This document shows, piece by piece, positions 51,974 through 63,097 of a DNA stretch of 64,000 bases. This DNA is from Massilia sp. 9I. Lineage in GTDB: Bacteria > Pseudomonadota > Gammaproteobacteria > Burkholderiales > Burkholderiaceae_D. A program made the position numbers and the translations under genes. Each line of letters begins with the position of its first letter. Positions within the stretch are counted from its first letter, which is position 1. The stretch lies in the NCBI RefSeq assembly GCF_902506415.1, contig NZ_LR733275.1, positions 1,003,651 to 1,067,650 on the forward strand, given 5' to 3'. The notes below the pieces were generated by a model. The model saw only the letters and a program-made list of their open reading frames with translations, did no database searches and was not told where the DNA came from.

Positions 51974-53208
51974 TACTTGCTTCCTGTTTTTGCGCCGGCT
52001 TCGAACCAGGCGCCGACCTGGGCCCGTTCGGCATCGGTCATGTGGGTGAGGTTCGCCAGCGGCATCGCTTTGAGCTGCACCGTCTGCTGGTAGATGCGCT
52101 GCGCGTTCTGGCTCACGAGTTCGGGGGTGTGCAGCATCACGCCGGCGGGCGCTGTCGCAAAGCCCGGCTGGGTCGGCTGCGCCGCATGGCAGGCGACGCA
52201 GCGCTGGTCGATGATGGTGCGGACTTGGGCGAAGCGCGCCGCCTCGTCCTGCCCTGCCGCGGCCTGACTTGCGACCGGCGCCTTCGGCGCGATCGCGAAG
52301 GCCAGCAGCGCCAGCAGCGCCACGCCGGCCGCCGGATACTTCCATTCGACCCGGCCCTTGTGGCGCAGGTTGAAGAAGTGGCGGATCAGGACGCCCGCCG
52401 CCATGATCACGCCCAGCACCGCCCAGGAATATTCGTGGCGATAGGTCATCGCGTAGTGGTTGCTGATCATGATGAACAGCACCGGCAGCGTGAAGTAGTT
52501 GTTGTGGACGCTGCGCTGCTTGGCCTTGATGCCGTGGATGGGGTCGGGCTTTTCGCCGGCCAGCATGGCATTGACCATCTTGCGCTGCCCCGGAATGATC
52601 AGCATCGCCACGTTCGCCACCATCATGGTGCCGATCATCGCGCCCACGTGCAGGTAGGCCGCGCGGCCGCTGAGCAGGTGGGTCAGCACATAACTGCTCG
52701 CGACCAGGAAGGCGAAGATCGTGATGCCGAAGGCGAGATCGTGCTTGCCCAGCGGCGAACGGCACAGGAGGTCGTAGACGATCCAGCCGACGACAAGGCT
52801 GGCCAGGCCGATGCCCACCGCCTGCCAGCTCGAGAGGTCGGCCACGCTGCGGTCGACCATCATCGCCTGGGCATTCAGGTAGTAGACGATGACCAGCAGT
52901 GCGAAGCCGGACAGCCAGGTGGAATAGGCTTCCCACTTGAACCAGTGGAGTTCTTTAGGCAGTTCGGCCGGCGCCACCAGGTACTTCTGCGGGTTGTAGA
53001 AGCCGCCGCCGTGCACTGCCCACAGTTCGCCGGAGACGCCCTTCTTCGCCAGCTCGGAGCCGGGCGCTGGCGGGCGAATCGTGTTGTCGAGCCAGACGAA
53101 GTAGAAGGACGCACCGATCCAGGCGATGCCCGTGATGATGTGCAGCCAGCGCACCAGCATGTTGAACCATTCCAGGGCATACGGGCCCAGGTATCCGAAT
53201 ACGTCCAT
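51973..53208 (-). CDS. puuD: Urate hydroxylase PuuD with C-terminal cytochrome c domain
   Basis: A 411-residue membrane-bound urate oxidase. The N-terminal membrane part (about 1-310, eight or so helices, containing WFNMLVRWLHIITGIAWIG and conserved His residues) carries the catalytic activity. The C-terminal periplasmic domain has a c-type heme site RCVACHAAQPT with a later Met (MPLANLTHMT). It oxidises urate to 5-hydroxyisourate and passes electrons to the respiratory chain, unlike soluble uricase. The gene is divergent from a LysR regulator and coupled to the M20-like gene downstream. Confidence 0.93.
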   Translation of the reverse strand: MDVFGYLGPYALEWFNMLVRWLHIITGIAWIGASFYFVWLDNTIRPPAPGSELAKKGVSGELWAVHGGGFYNPQKYLVAPAELPKELHWFKWEAYSTWLSGFALLVIVYYLNAQAMMVDRSVADLSSWQAVGIGLASLVVGWIVYDLLCRSPLGKHDLAFGITIFAFLVASSYVLTHLLSGRAAYLHVGAMIGTMMVANVAMLIIPGQRKMVNAMLAGEKPDPIHGIKAKQRSVHNNYFTLPVLFIMISNHYAMTYRHEYSWAVLGVIMAAGVLIRHFFNLRHKGRVEWKYPAAGVALLALLAFAIAPKAPVASQAAAGQDEAARFAQVRTIIDQRCVACHAAQPTQPGFATAPAGVMLHTPELVSQNAQRIYQQTVQLKAMPLANLTHMTDAERAQVGAWFEAGAKTGSK

Positions 53209-53248
53209 GTGGGGCTTCCTAGATTGAATATCCCTCGACGATAGCCTG

Positions 53249-53272
53249 ATTTCATTTTCTGCAACATGAAAT
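53249..53272. promoter_or_regulatory. Inverted repeat A in the puuD-lysR intergenic region
   Basis: ATTTCA and TGAAAT arms with a 12-base spacer. Size and position fit a LysR-type dyad controlling the divergent pair. Confidence 0.45.
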
Positions 53273-53275
53273 TTA

Positions 53276-53308
53276 GCGTATATTCGACATATCTGTATTG
53301 ATATACGC
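53276..53308. promoter_or_regulatory. Inverted repeat B in the puuD-lysR intergenic region
   Basis: GCGTATAT and ATATACGC arms (8 bases, exact) with a 17-base spacer, ending eight bases before the preferred lysR ATG. Either an autoregulatory site or part of an extended LysR-type binding region together with repeat A. Confidence 0.5.
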
Positions 53309-53315
53309 GCGACCC

Positions 53316-54254
53316 ATGGCCAGCCTGCCCCAGCACCTCGACCTGCACCTGATCCGCATCCTCTACCTGCTGCTGCAGGAGAAGAACGTCTCGCGCGTCG
53401 CGCTCAAGCTGAACCAGCCGCAGCCTTCGATCTCGGCTTCGCTGCGTAAACTTCGCGAGCTGACCGGCGATCCACTGCTGGTGCGTGGCGCGCGCGGCAT
53501 GGTGCCGACCCAGCATGGCGAGAGCCTGCTCAAGCCGGCCAAGCGCATCCTCGACGAAACCGAGAGCCTGTTCGTGCGCAAGTCGCCCTTCGTGCCGGAG
53601 GAAGCCACGCGCACCTTCCACATCGCTGCGCCCGACTACCTCGACACCCAGTTCCTGCCGGGTGTCGTCGCCGCCCTGCGCCGCGGTTCGCCCAACAGCA
53701 AGGTGGTGATCCACAGCCTGGGGCCGGGCCTGGACTACCTGCGCATGCTGTCCGACGGCGAGATGGACCTGGTGATCGCCAACTGGGACGAGCCGCCAGC
53801 GCACCTGCACATGTCGAAGCTGTTCGAGGATCCGATCATCTGCACCATGCGCGCCGACAGCCCGTATGCCCGGCGCACGGCAGCCGATGCGATGACGGTC
53901 GAGGATTACCTGTCGCTGCCGCACGTGGCGCCCTCGCAGATGCTGCCCGGCTACCACGGCGTGATCGACGCCCACCTCGACCGCCTGGGGCTGCAGCGCA
54001 AGGTGGCCGTCGAGTCGCCCTACTTCGGCGTGATCCCCTACATGCTGACCCAGAGCGACCTGGTCCTGACTACCGGGCGCCAGTTCATCCGCTTCTACGA
54101 GCGCACGCTGCCGCTCAAGAGCTTCACGGTGCCGGTCAAGTTCCCGCCAATGCGCTTCTACCAGTTGTGGCACCAGCGCGTGCACCAGTCGACGGAGCAC
54201 AAGTGGCTGCGCGACCAGATCAGCGCGGCGGCGCGGGCGCTGGTGGCCAAATAG
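53316..54254 (+). CDS. LysR family transcriptional regulator
   Basis: A 312-residue LTTR. The N-terminal winged helix is at about 8-65 (LLLQEKNVSRVALKLNQPQPSISASLRKLR) and the effector domain at about 95-300. It is divergent from puuD and precedes the UraD-AllC fusion gene on the same strand, so it is the probable regulator of urate degradation; the effector may be urate or a downstream ureide (inference). The ATG at 53316 is preferred; an upstream start at 53298 lies within inverted repeat B. Confidence 0.9.
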   Translation: MASLPQHLDLHLIRILYLLLQEKNVSRVALKLNQPQPSISASLRKLRELTGDPLLVRGARGMVPTQHGESLLKPAKRILDETESLFVRKSPFVPEEATRTFHIAAPDYLDTQFLPGVVAALRRGSPNSKVVIHSLGPGLDYLRMLSDGEMDLVIANWDEPPAHLHMSKLFEDPIICTMRADSPYARRTAADAMTVEDYLSLPHVAPSQMLPGYHGVIDAHLDRLGLQRKVAVESPYFGVIPYMLTQSDLVLTTGRQFIRFYERTLPLKSFTVPVKFPPMRFYQLWHQRVHQSTEHKWLRDQISAAARALVAK

Positions 54255-54338
54255 CGCATACCGCCTATGCGGCCGCGCGTATAAGCTGGGGGCCTTGCAG
54301 GATTTATCATCATTGACTCGAATGAGGCGATGCACACC

Positions 54339-56093
54339 ATGACTACCCTGTCGGACCTGAACACTTGCGACCCCGGCGCCTTCGTGGCGGCGCTGCGCGG
54401 CATCTATGAACACTCCCCGTGGATCGCGGAGCGGGCAGCAGGCATGCGCCCCTTCGCCAGCGTCGCCGCCCTCAAGCAGGCCTTGCAGGCGGCCGTCACG
54501 CAGGCCAGCGAGAATGAACAGCTGGCGCTGCTGCGCGCCCACCCCGAACTGGCCGGCAAGGCGGCGATCGCGGGCGAGTTAACGGCGGAATCGACCGGCG
54601 AGCAGGCCGCATCGGGCCTGAACCTGTGCAGTCCGGAAGAGTATGCGGTGCTGCACGAACTGAACGCGCAGTACATCGAGAAGTTCGGCTTCCCCTTTAT
54701 CCTCGCGGTAAAGGGCCCGACGGGCCGCGGCCTGACGCGCGCCGCCATCATCGCCACCTTCTCGCGGCGTTTGAAGAACGCGCGCGCTACCGAGATGGCC
54801 GAATGCTTGCGCCAGGTGCACCGCATCGCCGAGATCCGCCTGAACGAGCTGCTCGGCGTGCAGCTGCGTTTTGGTCCACAGGTGATGGCCTGGGCCGAGG
54901 AGCTCGGCGCCATCAGCGACAGCGAGGACGGGCTGACCTGCGCCTACATGACCCCTGGCCACCAGCGCACCGCCAGCCAGCTGCGCGACTGGATGCGTGA
55001 GGCCGGCATGGAGGCGCACATCGACGCCATCGGTAACGTGGTCGGGCGCTACGCCGCCTCCCGGCCGGACGCGCAGACGCTGCTCACCGGCTCGCACTAC
55101 GACACCGTGCGCAACGGCGGCAAGTACGACGGCCGGCTCGGCATCCTGCTGCCGATCGCCCTGGTGCGCCACCTGCACGAACGCGGCGAGCGCCTGCCCT
55201 TCCACCTGGAAGTCATCGGCTTCGCGGAAGAGGAAGGCGTGCGCTTTCGCAGCACCTTCCTGGGCAGCAGCGCCATCACCGGCCGCTTCGATCCGGCTTT
55301 GCTGGAACAGCGGGACAGCGAAGACATCAGCATGCGCGACGCCCTGGTCGCTGCCGGCCACGATCCGGCGGCCATCAAAACGATCGCGCGCGATCCGGCG
55401 AGCCTGCTCGGCTTCGTCGAAGTCCACATCGAACAAGGCCCGGTGTTGCTGGAGCGCGGCCTGCCGGTCGGCGTGGTGACCGCGATCGCGGGCAGCTCGC
55501 GCTACCTGGTGGAGCTCTCGGGCGTGGCCAGCCACGCCGGCACCACGCCGATGGGCATGCGGCGCGACGCCGCGGCGGCAGCCGCCGAAATCGTGCTGCT
55601 GGTCGAACAGCGCTGCAGCGGACGCGGCTCGCTGGTCGGCACCGTCGGCCAGCTCGAGGTGCCGTCCGGATCGGTCAACGTGATCCCCGGCCAGTGCCGC
55701 CTGTCGCTCGATATCCGCGCGGCCAGCGACGAGGAACGCCTGGCGGCGGTGGACGATATCCTGGCCGGCATCAGTGCAATCTGCGCGCGGCGCGGGATCG
55801 AGGAAAAGCTGTGGAAGCTAGTGGAGGCGGATGCGGCTCCTTGTGCGCCGCATCTGATGGACCGCCTCGGTGCAGCCATCATTGCTGCCGGCTTGCCGCG
55901 CTTCGACCTGCTGTCCGGCGCTGGCCACGATGCCATGGAGATGGCCAGGATTACCGAGGTGGCGATGCTGTTCACCCGCTGCGGCAACGGCGGCATCAGC
56001 CACAATCCGCTGGAGACGATGACCGCGGACGATGCCGAGATCGCGGGCGAGGTGCTGCTCGACTTTCTACGCGCGCCGGTCCCTGCAGCGTAA
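54339..56093 (+). CDS. Fusion of OHCU decarboxylase (UraD) and allantoate amidohydrolase (AllC-like)
   Basis: A 584-residue bifunctional protein. Residues 1-165 are a UraD domain (His25 in EHSPW, catalytic His68 in AHPELAGK, FPFILAVKG), which decarboxylates OHCU to S-allantoin. Residues about 175-580 are an M20 carbamoylase-type allantoate amidohydrolase (His253/Asp255 in GSHYDTVRNGG, FAEEEGVRF, VEVHIEQGPVL, SGAGHDAMEM, GGISHNP). The two steps are not consecutive: allantoinase lies between them. The start is uncertain: ATG 54339 is used (GAGG 11 bases upstream); ATG 54330 is in frame. Confidence 0.9.
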   Translation: MTTLSDLNTCDPGAFVAALRGIYEHSPWIAERAAGMRPFASVAALKQALQAAVTQASENEQLALLRAHPELAGKAAIAGELTAESTGEQAASGLNLCSPEEYAVLHELNAQYIEKFGFPFILAVKGPTGRGLTRAAIIATFSRRLKNARATEMAECLRQVHRIAEIRLNELLGVQLRFGPQVMAWAEELGAISDSEDGLTCAYMTPGHQRTASQLRDWMREAGMEAHIDAIGNVVGRYAASRPDAQTLLTGSHYDTVRNGGKYDGRLGILLPIALVRHLHERGERLPFHLEVIGFAEEEGVRFRSTFLGSSAITGRFDPALLEQRDSEDISMRDALVAAGHDPAAIKTIARDPASLLGFVEVHIEQGPVLLERGLPVGVVTAIAGSSRYLVELSGVASHAGTTPMGMRRDAAAAAAEIVLLVEQRCSGRGSLVGTVGQLEVPSGSVNVIPGQCRLSLDIRAASDEERLAAVDDILAGISAICARRGIEEKLWKLVEADAAPCAPHLMDRLGAAIIAAGLPRFDLLSGAGHDAMEMARITEVAMLFTRCGNGGISHNPLETMTADDAEIAGEVLLDFLRAPVPAA

Positions 56094-56101
56094 GCGGTCG
56101 C

Positions 56102-56590
56102 TCACTCCCGGACCTTCTCCTTTTCCTTGGGCGTGATCCGCAGGATCGCCAGGATCACCAATGCGAACAGCGCGCTGAGCACCGCGGTCGCTTCGCGTCC
56201 CATGCCGGCGGCAATGCCGATGGCCGCGGTCAACCACACGCTGGCGGCCGTGGTGACGCCCTTGACGTCGTCTTTCTGGTGGTGCTTGAGGATGGCGCCG
56301 GCGCCGATGAAGCCGATGCCGGCGGTGACGCCCTGCAGCACGCGCGAGACGTCGCCGATTTCCATCCCCGCCTGCAGCGGGATCAGCACGAACAGGGCCG
56401 AGCCGAGCGAAACCAGCATGTGGGTGCGCAGGCCGGCGGAGGCGCCAACCGACTCGCGCTCATAGCCGAGCAGGCCGCCGAGGATGACCGCGACCAGGAG
56501 GCGCAGCACGATGCGCGTGATGTCCTCCACATTGCCGAGGTCGGAAAATTCAAGCAGTATCGTGCGCCAGCTGCGCTCCAGCCAATCCAT
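56102..56590 (-). CDS. MgtC/SapB family membrane protein
   Basis: A 162-residue protein with about five membrane segments and the MgtC family core: LLGYERESVGASAGLRTHMLVSLGSALF and GFIGAGAILKHH, followed by AASVWLTAAIGIAAGMG. The C-terminal cytosolic domain of Salmonella MgtC is absent. Roles in Mg2+ limitation or membrane potential are known for relatives; here unknown. It is convergent with the UraD-AllC gene, eight bases away. Confidence 0.9.
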   Translation of the reverse strand: MDWLERSWRTILLEFSDLGNVEDITRIVLRLLVAVILGGLLGYERESVGASAGLRTHMLVSLGSALFVLIPLQAGMEIGDVSRVLQGVTAGIGFIGAGAILKHHQKDDVKGVTTAASVWLTAAIGIAAGMGREATAVLSALFALVILAILRITPKEKEKVRE

Positions 56591-56668
56591 TCAGCATCTC
56601 CCAGGTTGCCCCGGGATCATGCCATTTTCACAAGAATGCTGTCGCCCGCGTTCGCTCCGGCGCCTCGA

Positions 56669-57454
56669 TCAGGCCTGACGACGGCGGCGCGCGACTAGGC
56701 CCGCGAGTCCGGCCAGGCCCAGCAGCGCCAGCGAGGACGGTTCCGGCACGGCGCCGAACCTGATTTCGCGCACCTGAGCAGCGCTCAGCACGCTATCAAA
56801 GACTTGCACGTCCGCGATCGAACCGGAGAACCAGTTGATACCGGTCGCCAGGCCACCGACGGCGAGCAGGTTCTGATTAGTACGGAGCATATCTTTCGAT
56901 GCGGTAACGACCTTCGAGTTGTTCAGCAGGCCATCCAGGTAGAGCGACATGGTACCGGTGTTCATCTGCCAGGTTGCGTTGACCAGATGCCACTGGTTGT
57001 CGTTGACGTTGGTGGTAGTGGTGATCGTCGTGTCGGGCCAGCCGATGCCGAAGCCGACCTTGTTGTTCATGAAGCTCAGGCCCCAGTCGCTCGTCACGCC
57101 GCCACGTTCAGCATCGACCAGTCCGAGGCCCTGGTACCACTGCGACGCGCCTTGCGGGCTGGTGGCGCCGGTTTTCATCCAGAACGACACACTGAAGTCG
57201 CCCGAGATCGCGGCCACGGTCGTCGACCGGATGTAGCCGCTGCTGTTGAAGACGGCTGCTTTACCCGCCGCGCCGGCCGGCGTTGCCGATGAATAGCTAA
57301 AGGTGCCGGCCTGGGCCATCGACCTCGGCTTCGAACCGGTGTCGAAGCTATTGTTATTGAAAATAAAGTGGTCGACTGGGATGGGCAATGCTGCAGCGCT
57401 GCCCGTGACAGTGGTCAGTGCGAGACCGGCGAAAAACATACGAATATTACTCAT
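56669..57454 (-). CDS. PEP-CTERM sorted LamG-domain protein
   Basis: A 261-residue secreted protein. It has a signal peptide (MFFAGLALTTVTGSAAALP), a LamG/concanavalin-like domain (about 30-225; GDFSVSFWMKTGAT, NQWHLVNATWQMNTGTMSLYLDG, SGSIADVQVFDSVLS) and a C-terminal PEP-CTERM signal: VPEPSSLALLGLAGLAGLVA followed by RRRRQA. It should be processed by an exosortase, which is not in this window. Asn/Thr-rich composition differs from neighbours, typical for surface proteins. The ATG at 57454 follows AAGGGAA. Confidence 0.93.
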   Translation of the reverse strand: MSNIRMFFAGLALTTVTGSAAALPIPVDHFIFNNNSFDTGSKPRSMAQAGTFSYSSATPAGAAGKAAVFNSSGYIRSTTVAAISGDFSVSFWMKTGATSPQGASQWYQGLGLVDAERGGVTSDWGLSFMNNKVGFGIGWPDTTITTTTNVNDNQWHLVNATWQMNTGTMSLYLDGLLNNSKVVTASKDMLRTNQNLLAVGGLATGINWFSGSIADVQVFDSVLSAAQVREIRFGAVPEPSSLALLGLAGLAGLVARRRRQA

Positions 57455-57598
57455 TGCCAATTTCCCTTGTAATTTATTAACGCTAAGGGATTAAAAGCAA
57501 TGTTTATGCCAAGAAAATAATAGTGATTCTAATCAATTACTTAGCTGTGGGCTACAGTGAGGCGCGCAGCTAAGTGTAAATATTCTCGACAACTAGCA

Positions 57599-58837
57599 TC
57601 AGCGCGCGATGCCGGCGCACTCGAGCATTGCATGCAGCAGCACGTTGCAGCCCGCTTCCAGGTGGGCCGGCTGGGCGTCCTCGATTTCGTTGTGGCTGAT
57701 GCCGTCCTTGCAGGGCACGAAGATCATCCCGGACGGCGCCACCCGCGCGGCGTAGATGGCGTCGTGGCCGGCGCCGGACACCACGTCCATGGTCGAATAG
57801 CCCAGCTTCTCGGTGGCGGCGCGCACCGCGTTCACGCAGTCGGGGTGGAATGGGCATGGCGGGTAGTAGGAGACGCGCTCGATCTCGATCCCCAGACCGC
57901 TCTGCTCGCGCGTCTTCGCGATAAACGCCAGCATCTCTTCATGCATGGTATTGAGCAGCTGGTCGTTCACATTGCGCAGGTCGATGCTGAACTTGACCTG
58001 GCCGGGAATCACGTTGCGGCTGTTCGGGAACACCTGCACCATGCCGACCGTCCCGCGGCCGTACGGCGGGTAGCGGTTGGCAATCTGTACCACCTCCTGC
58101 ATGATGGTGGTCGCCACCTGCAGCGCGTCGCGGCGCAGGCCCATCGGCGTAGGGCCGGCGTGCGCCTCCATGCCCGTCACCGTGCAGTCGTACCAGGACA
58201 GGCCCATCACCGCCGGCACCACACCGATCACCTTGTCGGCGTCTTCCAGCACCGGTCCCTGCTCGATGTGGGTCTCGAAATAGGCGCCGATCGGGTGCTT
58301 GCCGGGCACCTCGTCGCCCAGGTAGCCGATGCGTTCCAGTTCCTCGCGCACGCTTTTTCCCTCGACGTCGCGCGCGGCGTAGGCCGTCTCCAGGCTGAAG
58401 GCGCCGCAGAACACGCCCGAGCCCATCATCACGGGCACGAAGCGCGAGCCCTCCTCGTTGGTCCAGAAGGCGACCTCGATCGGCGCCTCGGTCTGGATGT
58501 TCAGGTCATTCAGGGTGCGCACCACCTCCAGCCCGGCCAGCACGCCGTAGTTGCCGTCGAACTTGCCGCCAGTCGGCTGGGTGTCGACGTGGCTGCCGGT
58601 GACGATCGGGAGCGCGGAAGCGTTGCGCCCTGCGCGCCGCATGAAGACGTTGCCGATCTGGTCGACCGTGACTTCCAGTCCCGCCTCGCGTCCCCAGCGC
58701 ACGACCAGGTCGCGGCCCTGGCGGTCGAGATCCGTCAGGGCCAGGCGCTTGACGCCGCCCTTCTCGGTGGCGCCGATCGCGGCCAGCTCCATCAGCGATT
58801 TCCACAGGCGGTCGCCATTGATGCGCAGTTCGTTCAT
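57599..58837 (-). CDS. N-carbamoyl-beta-alanine amidase / Zn-dependent M20 carbamoylase
   Basis: A 412-residue hydantoinase/carbamoylase family enzyme, last step of reductive pyrimidine degradation (release of beta-alanine, CO2 and ammonia). Metal and substrate motifs are intact: GSHVDTQPTGGKFDGNYG, WTNEEGSRFVPVM, ETHIEQGPVLE, GMEAHAGPTPM, SGAGHDA and GISHNEIED. The ATG at 58837 follows GGGGAAG. It lies 14 bases downstream of hydA. Specificity for N-carbamoyl-beta-alanine is inferred from operon context. Confidence 0.92.
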   Translation of the reverse strand: MNELRINGDRLWKSLMELAAIGATEKGGVKRLALTDLDRQGRDLVVRWGREAGLEVTVDQIGNVFMRRAGRNASALPIVTGSHVDTQPTGGKFDGNYGVLAGLEVVRTLNDLNIQTEAPIEVAFWTNEEGSRFVPVMMGSGVFCGAFSLETAYAARDVEGKSVREELERIGYLGDEVPGKHPIGAYFETHIEQGPVLEDADKVIGVVPAVMGLSWYDCTVTGMEAHAGPTPMGLRRDALQVATTIMQEVVQIANRYPPYGRGTVGMVQVFPNSRNVIPGQVKFSIDLRNVNDQLLNTMHEEMLAFIAKTREQSGLGIEIERVSYYPPCPFHPDCVNAVRAATEKLGYSTMDVVSGAGHDAIYAARVAPSGMIFVPCKDGISHNEIEDAQPAHLEAGCNVLLHAMLECAGIAR

Positions 58838-58851
58838 GTTCTTCCCCTCGT

Positions 58852-61742
<2,891 letters not shown>

Positions 61743-61757
61743 GTGGGCCTCTCCTGG

Positions 61758-61780
61758 TCGGTTGCAGATTGTGCAACCGA
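61758..61780 (-). promoter_or_regulatory. Perfect hairpin upstream of the NCS1 transporter gene
   Basis: TCGGTTGCA / TGCAACCGA arms, nine exact pairs, with a five-base loop. It lies in the 74-base gap between preA and the transporter gene, just before the ribosome site. No T run, so rather a processing, stability or protein-binding site. Confidence 0.5.
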
Positions 61781-61816
61781 GTGTAGCGCAATCGTCTGGT
61801 CAAAGGTGTCGCGTGC

Positions 61817-63097
61817 TTACACGACGACCGGCTCGGCACGCGGATTGCGCGGGTCCTGGGTCCAGTTCATGTAAGGCTTGCCCGTCTCCTGCGGCACCAT
61901 GGTGATGCAGGACTCGACCGGACAGGTGATCTCGCACAGGTTGCAACCCACGCACTCGGCCTTGATCACCTCGTAGCGGCGGGTGCCCGCATCGTCGACC
62001 GCGCGTGAGATGGCCTGGTGCGAGGTGTCCTCGCAGGCCACGTAGCATTTGCCGCACTTGATGCACTTGTCCTGGTCGATCTGGGCGATCACATGGTAGT
62101 TCATGTCCAGGTACTTCCAGTCGGTGGTGTTCTGCACCGCTTTGCGCGAGAAGGCCGCGATGTTTTCGTAGCCCTTGCTGTCCATCCAGCGCGACAGACC
62201 GTCCTTCATCTCTTCGACGATGCGGAAGCCGTGCAGCATCGCGGCCGTGCAGACCTGCACGCTGCCGGCGCCAAGGGCGATGAATTCGGCCGCGTCGCGC
62301 CAGCTGCCGATGCCGCCGATGCCGGAGATCGGCAGGTTGCGGGTCTGCGGGTCGCGCGCGATCTCGGCCACCATGTTCAGGGCGATCGGCTTGACCGCCG
62401 AGCCGCAGTAGCCGCCGTGGGTGCTGGCTCCGCCCACGATCGGGTAAGCCACCATCTGGTCGAGGTCGAGGTGGGTGATCGAGTTGACCGTATTGATCAG
62501 CGAGACCGCATCGGCTCCGCCTGCCAGCGCGGCGCGCGCCGGATGGCGCACGTCGGTGATGTTGGGCGTGAGCTTGACGATCACCGGCAGGCGCGTGTGC
62601 TTCTTGCACCATGCGGTGACCATCTGGACGTAGTCGGGCACCTGGCCCACTGCGGCACCCATGCCGCGCTCGGGCATGCCGTGCGGGCAGCCGAAGTTCA
62701 GTTCGATGCCGTCGGCGCCGGTCGCTTCCACCAGCGGCAGGATCGCCGCCCACGGCGCTTCCTCGCAGGGCAGCATCAGCGAGACAATCACGGCGCGGTC
62801 CGGCCAGTCCTTCTTGACCTGGGTGATCTCTTCCAGGTTGATGGCCAGGCTGCGGTCGGTAATCAGTTCGATATTATTGAAACCGATGACTTCGCGATTC
62901 TTGCCGTAAAGGGCCGAGTAGCGCGATGAGACGTTGACCGCCGGCGGATCTTCGCCCAGCGTCTTCCACACCACGCCGCCCCACCCTGCTTCGAAGGCGC
63001 GCACCACGTTATAGGCCTTGTCGGTCGGCGGCGCGGAGGCCAGCCAGAACGGGTTCGGGCTCTTGATGCCGCAGAAGTCGATGCTCAGGTCGGCCAT
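61817..63097 (-). CDS. preA: NAD-dependent dihydropyrimidine dehydrogenase subunit PreA
   Basis: A 426-residue subunit that reduces uracil and thymine. The FMN-binding DHODH-like barrel spans 1-310 (CGIKSPNPFWLASAPPTDK; ELNFGCPHGMPERGMG with the catalytic-loop Cys; ISGIGGIGSWRDA). Two [4Fe-4S] motifs lie at the C terminus: CIKCGKCYVACEDTSHQA and CVGCNLCEITCPVESCI. Its start overlaps the preT stop by 13 bases, consistent with the PreT-PreA complex. Confidence 0.96.
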   Translation of the reverse strand: MADLSIDFCGIKSPNPFWLASAPPTDKAYNVVRAFEAGWGGVVWKTLGEDPPAVNVSSRYSALYGKNREVIGFNNIELITDRSLAINLEEITQVKKDWPDRAVIVSLMLPCEEAPWAAILPLVEATGADGIELNFGCPHGMPERGMGAAVGQVPDYVQMVTAWCKKHTRLPVIVKLTPNITDVRHPARAALAGGADAVSLINTVNSITHLDLDQMVAYPIVGGASTHGGYCGSAVKPIALNMVAEIARDPQTRNLPISGIGGIGSWRDAAEFIALGAGSVQVCTAAMLHGFRIVEEMKDGLSRWMDSKGYENIAAFSRKAVQNTTDWKYLDMNYHVIAQIDQDKCIKCGKCYVACEDTSHQAISRAVDDAGTRRYEVIKAECVGCNLCEITCPVESCITMVPQETGKPYMNWTQDPRNPRAEPVVV

